Positions 19,117-26,708 of a DNA stretch of 64,000 nucleotides are shown here, one piece after another. The DNA is from Alloscardovia macacae (lineage in GTDB: Bacteria; Actinomycetota; Actinomycetes; Actinomycetales; Bifidobacteriaceae). Positions within the stretch are counted from its first letter, which is position 1. Every line of letters begins with the position of its first letter. The notes beneath the pieces were generated by a model. The model was given only the letters and a program-made list of their open reading frames with translations, was not told the origin of the DNA and did not search any database. The translations under genes were made by a program, and so were the position numbers. The stretch lies in the NCBI RefSeq assembly GCF_002259705.1, contig NZ_MWWT01000005.1:62001-126000 (forward strand), in the 5' to 3' direction.

Positions 19117-19173
19117 ACGTTCCGATAGAGTCGTCATCTAGGTGAGGTAGAATTGACCTTACGAAAAGAACAT

Positions 19174-19249
19174 GCAGAATGCGCGGAGAGAGGAACACGC
19201 TCGTCCGCGCATTCTGCTATTCTTATGAGTTGGTGTGTTTTCATAAGAA
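19174..19249 (+). terminator. Terminator of lemA-DUF2207 and second hairpin before infA
   Basis: A perfect 14-bp stem pairs 19174-19187 with 19204-19217; it ends the inserted unit. A second perfect 9-bp stem (19220-19228 with 19241-19249) follows, about 33 bases before the infA start, and may belong to the infA leader. AGAATTGACC at 19149-19158 is one of the dispersed motif copies. Confidence 0.75.
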
Positions 19250-19282
19250 AATGCTCTAGTAATCTAGCGAGAAAAGAGGCCC

Positions 19283-19501
19283 ATGGCTAAAGACGGTGTT
19301 ATCGAAGTCGAAGGACAGGTAGTAGAGGCTTTGCCGAATGCTATGTTCCGTGTCGAGTTAGAGAACAAGCATATCGTTTTGGCTACGATCTCTGGAAAGA
19401 TGCGTAAGAATTACATACGTATCCTTCCGCAGGACCGCGTGGTGCTCGAGATGAGCCCATACGACCTGACTCGCGGTCGTATTACATACCGTTACAAGTA
19501 A
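19283..19501 (+). CDS. infA: Translation initiation factor IF-1
   Basis: 72 residues, S1/OB fold, starting [19 protein letters not shown] and ending RGRITYRYK, both diagnostic. IF-1 occupies the A site during initiation. An AGAGG site lies 4-5 bases upstream. It starts the infA-rpmJ-rpsM-rpsK-rpoA-rplQ group; the intervening terminators mean this group needs its own promoter upstream of 19283, which I cannot place firmly. Confidence 0.97.
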   Translation: MAKDGVIEVEGQVVEALPNAMFRVELENKHIVLATISGKMRKNYIRILPQDRVVLEMSPYDLTRGRITYRYK

Positions 19502-19512
19502 AGGAAAAACCC

Positions 19513-19629
19513 ATGAAGGTTAGCCCAAGTGTAAAGCGTATCTGCGACTCGTGCCGCGTGATTCGCCGCCACGGTCGCGTAATGGTAATCTGCAACGCTA
19601 ACCCACGCCACAAGCAGCGTCAGGGCTAG
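19513..19629 (+). CDS. rpmJ: 50S ribosomal protein L36 with one-residue insertion
   Basis: 38 residues where the family norm is 37. It starts [14 protein letters not shown] and ends NPRHKQRQG. The zinc ligands are Cys11, Cys14, Cys27 and His33. Between Cys27 and the His are five residues (NANPR) instead of the usual four, so an extra codon (AAC or GCT) has entered the metal-binding loop. The gene is too short to stand out by length but position and sequence leave no doubt. AAGGAAAAACCC precedes it, 11 bases after infA. Confidence 0.95.
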   Translation: MKVSPSVKRICDSCRVIRRHGRVMVICNANPRHKQRQG

Positions 19630-19658
19630 GAGTTACAGGTCTCAGCGACCACCATTAG

Positions 19659-19753
19659 GCGCTAAATCACAGAAAAGTTTCCTCGACACGAAGAAACCAC
19701 TTCTGAACCTCAAGTACGGAGGCTTGAGCCACATCCCGTGGAAGATTTAGTGC
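19659..19753 (+). ncRNA. Cloverleaf-like structured RNA between rpmJ and rpsM
   Basis: An outer stem GCGCTAAATC (19659-19668) with GATTTAGTGC (19744-19753), one G-U pair, can enclose three local hairpins: GTTTC/GAAAC (19677-19681 with 19693-19697), CTCAAG/CTTGAG (19709-19714 with 19723-19728) and CCAC/GTGG (19729-19732 with 19738-19741). It lies 33 bases before rpsM, where E. coli has the S4-binding alpha-operon leader; the sequence here is different. Regulation by a ribosomal protein is inference. Confidence 0.5.
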
Positions 19754-19786
19754 ACGACCCCCGTTGAACAGAAAAGGAATTCGAAG

Positions 19787-20164
19787 ATGGCACGTCTTGC
19801 CGGAGTCGACATCCCTAATGAGAAGCGCATCGAGATCGCTCTCACCTATATCTTTGGTGTGGGACGCACTCGCGCTAAGGAGACACTCGAAGCTACTGGT
19901 ATCTCTCCAGACATTCGTGTAAAGGACCTCACGGACGAACAGCTCATCCAGCTTCGTGACTACATCGAAGCAAACTATAAGATCGAGGGTGACCTGCGTC
20001 GCGAAATCGATGCAGATATTCGTCGTAAGATTCAGATTAATTCGTACCAGGGTATGCGTCACCGCCGTCACCTCCCAGTGCGCGGCCAGCGTACCAAGAC
20101 TAACGCACGTACTCGTAAGGGTCCAAAGCGCACGGTTGCTGGAAAGAAGAAGGCTACGAAGTAA
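19787..20164 (+). CDS. rpsM: 30S ribosomal protein S13
   Basis: 125 residues. [21 protein letters not shown], the helix-hairpin-helix [16 protein letters not shown] and the basic tail [14 protein letters not shown] are all typical. S13 bridges head and large subunit and contacts P-site tRNA. AAAAGGAA is the ribosome site. The gap to rpsK (20165-20254) shows only weak hairpins. Confidence 0.98.
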   Translation: MARLAGVDIPNEKRIEIALTYIFGVGRTRAKETLEATGISPDIRVKDLTDEQLIQLRDYIEANYKIEGDLRREIDADIRRKIQINSYQGMRHRRHLPVRGQRTKTNARTRKGPKRTVAGKKKATK

Positions 20165-20254
20165 GACCTTTGAGCCACGCGTGCTCACGGGCATGCATCG
20201 CTGAAAGATACGTAGCGCTAAGAATTAATAGCTATAAGGAAATGAGGGTCTCTC

Positions 20255-20653
20255 ATGGCAGCTGCAAAGCAGGCCACGCGCAAGCCTCGTCGTAAGGACC
20301 GCAAGTCGGTTCCAGTCGGCCAAGCGCACATTAAGTCCACATTCAATAACACTATCATCTCCATCACGGACCCATCCGGAGCAGTAATCTCCTGGGCTTC
20401 CGGTGGTGACGTAGGCTTCAAGGGCTCCCGTAAGTCCACCCCTTACGCAGCAGGTATGGCAGCTGAAGCTGCTGCTCGTAAGGCACAGGAGCACGGCGTG
20501 AAGAAGGTAGATGTATTCGTTAAGGGTCCAGGTTCCGGTCGCGAAACCGCTATCCGTTCCCTCCAGTCTGCGGGTCTCGAAGTCGGTTCTATCTCCGACG
20601 TCACCCCACAGGCACATAACGGTGTGCGCCCACCAAAGCGCCGCCGCGTCTGA
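20255..20653 (+). CDS. rpsK: 30S ribosomal protein S11
   Basis: 132 residues. [20 protein letters not shown] and [20 protein letters not shown] are conserved, and the C-terminus [12 protein letters not shown] is standard. S11 forms part of the platform near the E site. Normally rpsD (S4) follows in many bacteria; here rpoA comes next, so rpsD must lie elsewhere. Confidence 0.98.
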   Translation: MAAAKQATRKPRRKDRKSVPVGQAHIKSTFNNTIISITDPSGAVISWASGGDVGFKGSRKSTPYAAGMAAEAAARKAQEHGVKKVDVFVKGPGSGRETAIRSLQSAGLEVGSISDVTPQAHNGVRPPKRRRV

Positions 20654-20731
20654 GCACAAGACAGACCATTATTAGTCCAACCCGCGAAGATCAGGAAGTG
20701 CACACTGATCTTAAGCTGAAAGGATACGAAG

Positions 20732-21727
20732 GTGCTTATCGCACAACGTCCGTCACTGACAGAGGAAGTAGTAAATCCTCAGCGTTCACGCTTCACCTTT
20801 ACTCCGCTGGAGCCAGGATTTGGCTACACGCTGGGTAACTCGCTGCGTCGTACGCTTCTGAGCTCCATTCCTGGTGCTGCAGTGACATCGGTGCGTATCT
20901 CCGGCGCGCTTCACGAGTTCACCACTCTGCCAGGCGTAAAGGAAGACGTCACCGAGATCCTCCTGAATATTAAGGGGATTGTGCTCACGAGTGAATACGA
21001 TGAGCCAGTAGCCATCTACCTGCATAAGCAGGGTGAGGGCGAAGTGACTGCGGGTGACATCACCCCAGTCTCTGGCGTCGTCGTCGCTAATCCAGATTTG
21101 CACATCGCGACTCTCGCAGAAGATGGCGAACTGGAGATCGAGTTCACTGTAGAGCGTGGTCGCGGTTACGTACCAGCTCAGATGAACAAGCAGGAAGGCG
21201 ATGAGATTGGCCGTATTCCAGTCGATTCCATCTACTCTCCAGTGCTCAAGGTCAGCTACAAGGTCGAGGCTACCCGTGTGGATCAGCGTACCGACTTTGA
21301 TAAGCTCATCCTCGACGTCGAAACCAAGCAGGCTATCACTCCTCGCGACGCTGTAGCATCCGCAGGCTCCACTCTGGTAGAGCTCTTCGGCTTGGCTCGC
21401 GAGCTGAATGTGGAAGCTGAAGGTATCGAGGTGGGTTCTGCTCCTGTCGTAGAGGAAGCAAACCCAGAACTCGAGATTCCTATCGAGGATCTGAACCTGA
21501 CACAGCGCTCGTATAACTGCCTCAAGCGTGAAGGTATTCACACTGTAGGCGAGCTCGTCAAGCGCACGGAGCAGGATCTGCTTGACATTCGTAATTTCGG
21601 TATGAAGTCCATCGATGAAGTGAAGGAAAAGCTCGAAGCTCGAGGTCTTTCCCTGAAGGCTTCGCCGCTCGGCTTTAACCCAGTAGATCTCGAAGGTGGC
21701 ACTTTCTTCACTCCAGACGATATGTAA
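20732..21727 (+). CDS. rpoA: RNA polymerase alpha subunit
   Basis: 331 residues. The N-terminal domain (to ~230) dimerises and assembles beta and beta': [20 protein letters not shown] and [15 protein letters not shown] are conserved. The C-terminal domain (from ~250) carries the helix-hairpin-helix region [19 protein letters not shown] that binds UP elements and activators. GTG start after AAAGGA. Abuts no gene; a hairpin-rich spacer precedes rplQ. Confidence 0.98.
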   Translation: MLIAQRPSLTEEVVNPQRSRFTFTPLEPGFGYTLGNSLRRTLLSSIPGAAVTSVRISGALHEFTTLPGVKEDVTEILLNIKGIVLTSEYDEPVAIYLHKQGEGEVTAGDITPVSGVVVANPDLHIATLAEDGELEIEFTVERGRGYVPAQMNKQEGDEIGRIPVDSIYSPVLKVSYKVEATRVDQRTDFDKLILDVETKQAITPRDAVASAGSTLVELFGLARELNVEAEGIEVGSAPVVEEANPELEIPIEDLNLTQRSYNCLKREGIHTVGELVKRTEQDLLDIRNFGMKSIDEVKEKLEARGLSLKASPLGFNPVDLEGGTFFTPDDM

Positions 21728-21742
21728 GCCTCGCGCTTCGCT

Positions 21743-21779
21743 CGTCCTGCTCTGTGCATGAGCATGCAAAAGCAGGACG
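21743..21779 (+). promoter_or_regulatory. Hairpin in the rpoA-rplQ spacer
   Basis: A perfect 9-bp stem pairs 21743-21751 with 21771-21779, and GCAT/ATGC can pair inside the loop. No T tract follows, so it is more likely a processing or stability element than a terminator. A second small hairpin is built from two GAATTC copies nearby. The 166-base spacer is otherwise empty. Confidence 0.45.
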
Positions 21780-21893
21780 GCGGGTGCATCGCTGGCGTCG
21801 TCGAATTCAGGAAAGAAGAATTCACCGTCGTAAATGTAAACCCAGCACGGATGTTCGGGCGTATGCCCACCTGTGCCGGATAAGGAGAATAAC

Positions 21894-22385
21894 ATGCCAA
21901 GACCAAAGAAGGGCCCACGTCTGGCTTCTAGCCCAGCACACGAGCGCCTTATGCTGGCGAACATGGCTACCAGCCTGTTCCAGAACGGTCGTATCACCAC
22001 CACTTTGCCTAAGGCAAAGCGTCTGCGTCCACTCGCAGAGCGCCTCATCACGCTCGCAAAGCGTGGTGACCTGCACTCTCGCCGTCGTGTGATGCGCGTG
22101 ATCCGTAACAAGTCCGTCGTTCACGCTCTGTTCACCGTTATCGCTGAGCAGATGGAACAGCGCGAGGGCGGCTACACCCGCATCGTGAAGATAGCTCCAC
22201 GTCAGGGTGATAACGCTGCTATGGCTATCATCGAGCTCGTGACCGAACCAGTATCCCCGAAGAAGGCTGCTGTAAAGGAAGCGGAAGCTGCAGTAAAGGT
22301 AGCCGAGGAGAAGGCTGAAGAAGCTGCTCCAGTAGAAGAGGCTCCTGTAGAGGAAGCTCCAGCTACGGAAGAAGCTGCTGAGTAG
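21894..22385 (+). CDS. rplQ: 50S ribosomal protein L17
   Basis: 163 residues. The core (to ~120) has [20 protein letters not shown] and [20 protein letters not shown]; the last ~45 residues are an Ala/Glu tail common in actinobacteria. The frame is open to GTG 21873, but AAGGAG at 21882-21887 selects ATG 21894 and the family sequence begins there. L17 lies near the tunnel exit. A terminator follows. Confidence 0.97.
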   Translation: MPRPKKGPRLASSPAHERLMLANMATSLFQNGRITTTLPKAKRLRPLAERLITLAKRGDLHSRRRVMRVIRNKSVVHALFTVIAEQMEQREGGYTRIVKIAPRQGDNAAMAIIELVTEPVSPKKAAVKEAEAAVKVAEEKAEEAAPVEEAPVEEAPATEEAAE

Positions 22386-22416
22386 TTTCTGCTCGTAGCG
22401 TTTCGTACGCTTAGTT

Positions 22417-22465
22417 AGTCCGCGTTTCGTGCTGAAAGGCACGGGATGCGGACTTTCTTTTTATC
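22417..22465 (+). terminator. Terminator of the alpha operon
   Basis: 16 continuous pairs (22417-22432 with 22439-22454, three of them G-U), a 6-base loop, then TTTCTTTTT. It closes the infA-rplQ group. Confidence 0.9.
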
Positions 22466-22541
22466 TGTCAATTCGTGCGTGTACGGCGGTTACTCCTCGA
22501 GATGTGGCACAGTAAGCCTCCTACGCTAGAATGAACGTATT

Positions 22542-23504
22542 ATGCGACTGAGGATAGATCTCGCCTACGATGGCACGGAATTTCATGGATGGGCTCGCCA
22601 GACTGGCCAGCGCACTGTTCAGGGTGAGCTGGAGGCTGGCCTCGCGAAGATACTACGCCTTTCTCCTGAGGAGGTTCAGGTCACTGTGGCTGGCCGTACA
22701 GACGCGGGTGTGCATGCAGTGGGGCAGGTCTGCCATGTCGATGTGGCGGAAGAGGTTCTCGAGCGCGCCATAGGACACATGACAGGGGTAAGTGCCTCTG
22801 AGGCGCTCTTTAGGCGTGTGTCTCGCGTCGTTCCAGGGGATATGAGTATATTTTCTCTGGAACCTGCTCCTGAGGGTTTTGACGCGCGTTTTTCGGCTTC
22901 TGACAGGGTGTATGTGTATCGAGTAGCAGATGCTAGCGCACAGCGAGATCCGCGTCTGGCTCGGATGGTGCTGCGAGTGGATGATGAGCTGGATGTACAC
23001 GCCATGAATGAGGCTGTGAGTTCCACTGTGGGATTACATGATTTCGGATCGTTCGCTCTGCCAAATCCTGGGGGCACCACCATTCGCGAGGTGAAGTATG
23101 CTGCGTGGCAGCGTGTTCCCGATATGCTGCTGACCCCGGACGGCGTGTATGGTGGGGGAGCTCAGGCGAGTGCCACTCAGGCTGTAGGGGCTGCTCCGTC
23201 GTCTGGTGCAGGTGTGGCATATGGCATTCGGGCTGCGGAGTCAGGACTGCTCACGTTTACTATCATCGCAGATGCCTTTGCTCGAAACATGGTGCGCTCG
23301 CTCGTGGGTGCCAGCATAGCCGTGGGGCGAGGAAAGAAGACCGTATCCTGGTTCCACGAGAAAGTGGCACATCCGCAGCGCGAAGGTCTTACTGGGCCAG
23401 CTCCAGCGTGTGGACTCACCCTCGAGCGGGTGAACTATCCGTCGGATGCACTCCTGGCTCAGCGGGCTGATGCTATTCGTGCTGTGAGGACTTTAGAAGA
23501 GTAA
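22542..23504 (+). CDS. truA: tRNA pseudouridine(38-40) synthase TruA
   Basis: 320 residues, longer than the ~260 of E. coli. It modifies U38-U40 in tRNA anticodon arms. The catalytic Asp lies in VAGRTDAGVHA; the RIDLAYDGTEFHGWARQ start and FTIIADAFARNMVRSLVGA are conserved. The extra length is a ~40-residue Gly/Ala/Ser-rich insertion near residues 200-235, a surface loop. TAGAAT at 22527-22532 is 9 bases before the ATG and no ribosome site is present, so the transcript may be leaderless or nearly so. It sits after rplQ as in many genomes. Confidence 0.94.
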   Translation: MRLRIDLAYDGTEFHGWARQTGQRTVQGELEAGLAKILRLSPEEVQVTVAGRTDAGVHAVGQVCHVDVAEEVLERAIGHMTGVSASEALFRRVSRVVPGDMSIFSLEPAPEGFDARFSASDRVYVYRVADASAQRDPRLARMVLRVDDELDVHAMNEAVSSTVGLHDFGSFALPNPGGTTIREVKYAAWQRVPDMLLTPDGVYGGGAQASATQAVGAAPSSGAGVAYGIRAAESGLLTFTIIADAFARNMVRSLVGASIAVGRGKKTVSWFHEKVAHPQREGLTGPAPACGLTLERVNYPSDALLAQRADAIRAVRTLEE

Positions 23505-23505
23505 G

Positions 23506-23543
23506 AAAAATGTCTCAGAAGTATGTACTTCTGAGACATTTTT
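23506..23543. terminator. Bidirectional terminator between truA and tRNA-Ser
   Basis: An AT-ended palindromic stem (about 23506-23523 with 23526-23543) has A tract on the left and T tract on the right, so it can stop transcription from both truA and the converging tRNA gene. Confidence 0.88.
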
Positions 23544-23545
23544 TG

Positions 23546-23634
23546 TGGCGGATGATAAGGGATTTGAACCCTTGGAGGTGTTTAGCCTCACACGATTTCG
23601 AGTCGTGCTCCTTCGACCGCTCGGACAATCATCC
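23546..23634 (-). tRNA. tRNA-Ser (anticodon CGA)
   Basis: 89 bases with encoded CCA. The acceptor pairs 23628-23634 with 23550-23556. The anticodon loop reads CTCGAAA, giving anticodon CGA for codon TCG, and the long variable arm is that of a class II tRNA. Discriminator G as usual for serine. TCG is used often in this window, in keeping with a dedicated tRNA. It points leftward into the bidirectional terminator. Confidence 0.96.
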
Positions 23635-23659
23635 ACGTCGCTTTATAAGCAACTCGACT

Positions 23660-23688
23660 ATTATGCCATACCCTCACGAAAAAGTCCA
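23660..23688 (-). promoter_or_regulatory. Promoter of tRNA-Ser
   Basis: On the minus strand TGGACT (23683-23688) and CATAAT (23660-23665) are separated by 17 bases, and TG precedes the -10 by one base. The -10 lies about 25 bases before the mature 5' end. Confidence 0.55.
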
Positions 23689-23748
23689 TGGAGGAGGCAT
23701 ACGGCGAGTCGCGAGAAAATTGACATCAACTCACAGCCCAGCACACGA

Positions 23749-25002
23749 CTAAATGGCGCGCAGAACGTGCTGTAGAACGCACGTCGTCTCGCCCTGCATA
23801 ACGATGTTATCGCCGAACTCGCAGCGCCGTACGCGGACAGGGCGCGGCTGTACTACGGACATGGTGCGTTCGTTCACTACCTCGGATGCGCGGTCGATGA
23901 GCGTGTCGTTCACGATGTCTGCCGGGCCGTAGATGGCGATGTCCGTCACATCGAGCAGGCTCACGGACATGGACAGCGCTTTTCCGAGCTTTTCACCCGC
24001 GTCGCGCAGTATATCGGAGCGCCCATCCGTATCCCCGGCGGAAAGATCGCCGAAACGCGCGCGTAGTGCAGGCACGCACAGCGAGGCCTCGAGACAGCCG
24101 TGCTTGCCGCAGACGCACGGCGTGTCGTCATCGTCGATAATCGTGTGACCTATCTCACCTGCAGCGTTATTCGTGCCGGAGACGATGCTGCCATTAATGA
24201 GGACGCCCGCTCCGATGCCCATCGATATCTGGATGAAGATGAGGTTCGGCTCGCCGTCGCCGAAGAAACGTTCGGCGAGCAGTGCGCAGTTAGCGTCATT
24301 ATCGACGGTGCACGGCAGGTTAAAGGTCTCCTGAATAATGCTCGCCAGCGGCACGTTATTCCAGTCGAGGTTACGCGAGTCGATGACAGTGCCTGTACTG
24401 TCTACCACGCCGGGCACAGCGATGCCTATGCCAAATATCTTTCCTGGAGCCTTACTGATGACTTTGCGGCACAGCTCGACCACGATATCCACATCTACAT
24501 CCTTCGGAGAGGCTATGGATATCTCGGCGCGTGCGAGAATCTGACCAGCGAGATTCGAAACGACACCCTGGATGACAAACTCCTGAGACAGGTCCAGCGA
24601 GATGATGTTCCAGTAGTTTGTATCTATCTCTATCTGGGTGCCGCGCTTACCGCGCCGTCCTGGCACGCTTTCCGTGCTTCGACCATTCTCTGTGAGAATG
24701 TGCTCGTCGATCATGGAAGCTACCACTTCCGACACCGATGCGCGCGAAAGGCCTATGCGGCGGCTCACCTGTGCGCGGGAGAGTGCCCCATGCGGGAACA
24801 GGATGTTAAAGATGGCTATGCGGTTATTAATACGCACATCCGTAGGATCGGCCTTCATGCCTTCCGTCTCGAGGACGGAGGAGAAGCCGAAGCCATTCGC
24901 GCTGGCAGAAGTGCCAGTGGAGTGTAGCTCGCCCATACCAGGCGGGCCGACCAAAGCACCCTCTTCTGCGGCTTCGCGCAGAAGAACGTCATCTTCTTTC
25001 AT
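23749..25002 (-). CDS. ROK-family transcriptional regulator, probable LNB/GNB regulator (NagR-like)
   Basis: 417 residues. After a ~50-residue extension comes a winged helix-turn-helix (LSRAQVSRRIGLSRASVSEVV), then the ROK sugar-binding fold with GIGIAVPGVVDSTG, the VDNDANCALLAER motif and the zinc site GHTIIDDDD...CVCGKHGCLE. ROK repressors bind operators until a sugar or sugar phosphate releases them. It is the last gene of a leftward pair diverging from the lacto-N-biose operon, and bifidobacteria use a ROK regulator (NagR) for that pathway, so control of this locus is likely. Start 25002 has GAAGAGGG upstream and overlaps the preceding gene by 14 bases, which supports the long N-terminus. 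Ligand not determined from sequence. Confidence 0.88.
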   Translation of the reverse strand: MKEDDVLLREAAEEGALVGPPGMGELHSTGTSASANGFGFSSVLETEGMKADPTDVRINNRIAIFNILFPHGALSRAQVSRRIGLSRASVSEVVASMIDEHILTENGRSTESVPGRRGKRGTQIEIDTNYWNIISLDLSQEFVIQGVVSNLAGQILARAEISIASPKDVDVDIVVELCRKVISKAPGKIFGIGIAVPGVVDSTGTVIDSRNLDWNNVPLASIIQETFNLPCTVDNDANCALLAERFFGDGEPNLIFIQISMGIGAGVLINGSIVSGTNNAAGEIGHTIIDDDDTPCVCGKHGCLEASLCVPALRARFGDLSAGDTDGRSDILRDAGEKLGKALSMSVSLLDVTDIAIYGPADIVNDTLIDRASEVVNERTMSVVQPRPVRVRRCEFGDNIVMQGETTCVLQHVLRAI

Positions 25003-26455
25003 AATTACCCTCTTCGTCTGGTTTACTTATAAAACCCTGGAATCGGTTACGAGACCAGGTGATGTCCGAACCGTCCGGGTGCCACAGGTAATCATAGGGC
25101 ATTCGGGCGTCGTTGACAAAAATATTCTCCTCGATGCGCGCCACGCCGTCAGCACGGTGGGTGCGTAAAGGCTCGCAGTCGTCCGCCAGAATGAATACGT
25201 TATGGTGGACGTACGCATCTGGATTTCGCGGTATATCTATGGCTCCCACATGGTCATGGTAGGCCACGTTATGATAGAACTGCGAGTTCACTGCTTTTTC
25301 ATTGCAAAACATTACAGTTCCCCCTGAATTTCCGGAGGAGTAGTTATAGCGGTATACAGTGCCGTCGCCGAAATCCGCGTCCCACGCCTGGCCGTCGCCA
25401 TTTCCGCAGTCCGCATTCAGCGTGTCGTACGCTTCGTTATATTCAAAGAGAGCGTCCTTACATCGCCACGGCCAGATGGCGGCTGCTACTTTATCGTTCT
25501 GAGTGGCGGTATAGACAGTGTCACAGATGTCTCGCGCGGCACGTCTCGAGACGTTCGCGCGGATATACGGCGTGTCGCAGTACATGACGGTGATGGCATC
25601 TCCGCCCGCGTCTTCTACCACGTTCTCTTCTATCCGTACGTTCGTCGCGCCATACGTCTGAAGAGTTTCGTGGTCCATTCGTCCATCACCATAATCAAAC
25701 ACATTCGTCCACTGACTTGTAGCGGCGTCGCGCTCGCCGTGGTCGATGTAATTCAGATATGCGGTATATCCCACGGCTATGCCCCAGCGACGTGTGCGCT
25801 GGACAGTGCAGTGGGTGATGCGGATGTCATCGAAGCGCGCGATGTTTGTCAGGACAGTGTCTGGATCGCTCGGGAAGTGGGCTATGGCGTAGATGCCGCC
25901 GTTTGCCATGTGTTTGTTATAGACATTCCCCTCCACGTCATGGACATGAACCCGGTCGATGTGCACGTGGCGCATGGTGCCACCATCCTGAGCTATAAGA
26001 GCTATGCCCGTGCGGTCCATGGCCTCGATGGCGTTATAGGGGCGGCCGTCTGTCGGCTCGCAGGAATTCGCTATGTCGAGGAGACTTATCTCGATGTAGC
26101 TGCAGTCTTTCAGCAGGAGAGTGGTGGAGACATTTCCACAGTACTTATGAGGAGCGCCACCGATGGGTGCTCCGTAGTTTTCGAACCAGATGCCATCTCC
26201 ACGTGCGTCGATGCGCGGCAGAGGAAGGTCTGGGTCTCCGTACTCTGAGATGATGACCGGCGTGTCGCTCGTTCCTGCCACGCCAGATAAGTGCAGGAAC
26301 TGACCTGTAAAGTCACTTCCGCGCTCGAGGAGGATGGCATCTCCTGGCTGGAGCGACACGCCGGTGATCTGGGATAGAGAAGACCACGGCGTGTCGTGAT
26401 GTGTTCCAGCTGAGGAGTCATTCCCATGCAGCGTCGAAAAGTAATAGGTCGTCAT
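24989..26455 (-). CDS. Cytoplasmic right-handed beta-helix protein, possible GH136-like glycosidase
   Basis: 488 residues with no signal peptide. After YYFSTLHGNDSSAGTHHDTPW, the usual start of parallel beta-helix polysaccharide enzymes, the chain is a series of short beta repeats rich in N, D, G and V (PbH1-type). A motif GDGQAWDAD has Asp354 and Asp361 seven residues apart; as I recall, catalytic Asp411/Asp418 of GH136 lacto-N-biosidase LnbX have the same spacing. Similar motifs occur in many uncharacterised beta-helix proteins, so GH136 membership is inference. It is cotranscribed with the ROK regulator and divergent from the LNB operon. ATG 26455 (weak AAGG) is preferred over GTG 26482 (no ribosome site). 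Fold sure, activity uncertain. Confidence 0.75.
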   Translation of the reverse strand: MTTYYFSTLHGNDSSAGTHHDTPWSSLSQITGVSLQPGDAILLERGSDFTGQFLHLSGVAGTSDTPVIISEYGDPDLPLPRIDARGDGIWFENYGAPIGGAPHKYCGNVSTTLLLKDCSYIEISLLDIANSCEPTDGRPYNAIEAMDRTGIALIAQDGGTMRHVHIDRVHVHDVEGNVYNKHMANGGIYAIAHFPSDPDTVLTNIARFDDIRITHCTVQRTRRWGIAVGYTAYLNYIDHGERDAATSQWTNVFDYGDGRMDHETLQTYGATNVRIEENVVEDAGGDAITVMYCDTPYIRANVSRRAARDICDTVYTATQNDKVAAAIWPWRCKDALFEYNEAYDTLNADCGNGDGQAWDADFGDGTVYRYNYSSGNSGGTVMFCNEKAVNSQFYHNVAYHDHVGAIDIPRNPDAYVHHNVFILADDCEPLRTHRADGVARIEENIFVNDARMPYDYLWHPDGSDITWSRNRFQGFISKPDEEGNYERR

Positions 26456-26525
26456 CGTCCTTGCTTTCTGTAGGGTCTGCACACGCTGAATACGCCGGCA
26501 GATAAGGTAAGTTCGTACGGTGTGT

Positions 26526-26656
26526 GGAGAAATTCGCAGACGGCGCGAGATTTCTCCGCGATATGTACTCTAGTTTACTCCATTTTTGGTGAAAAGACTA
26601 GAAGAAAAGGATAATTGTTCGACACCTTGACAAATTATTTTTTTCTATGGTATAGT
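26526..26656. promoter_or_regulatory. Divergent control region of the LNB locus: promoter and candidate operators
   Basis: The rightward promoter is TTGACA (26627-26632), 18 bases, TATAGT (26651-26656) with TG one base before, an extended -10. Three inverted repeats lie around it: GGAGAAAT/ATTTCTCC (26526-26533 with 26550-26557), TCTAGT/ACTAGA (26569-26574 with 26597-26602, with further partial symmetry inside), and ATAATTG/CAAATTAT (26611-26617 with 26631-26638), the last spanning the -35 box. The ROK protein next door is the likely ligand-controlled binder. The leftward promoter is not clear. Confidence 0.6.
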
Positions 26657-26708
26657 CATACACAAGTCGTCGCGAGGGCGCGGCTACCGTCCCGAAGGAG
26701 GGAAAGGA

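Noticed and set aside
23510-23775. Two 76-80-codon frames across the tRNA-Ser region
   Set aside because: They cover the tRNA and its terminator in antisense and have no ribosome site.
24100-24927. 275-codon plus-strand frame inside the ROK gene
   Set aside because: Antisense to a clear ROK protein with intact motifs; no family similarity.
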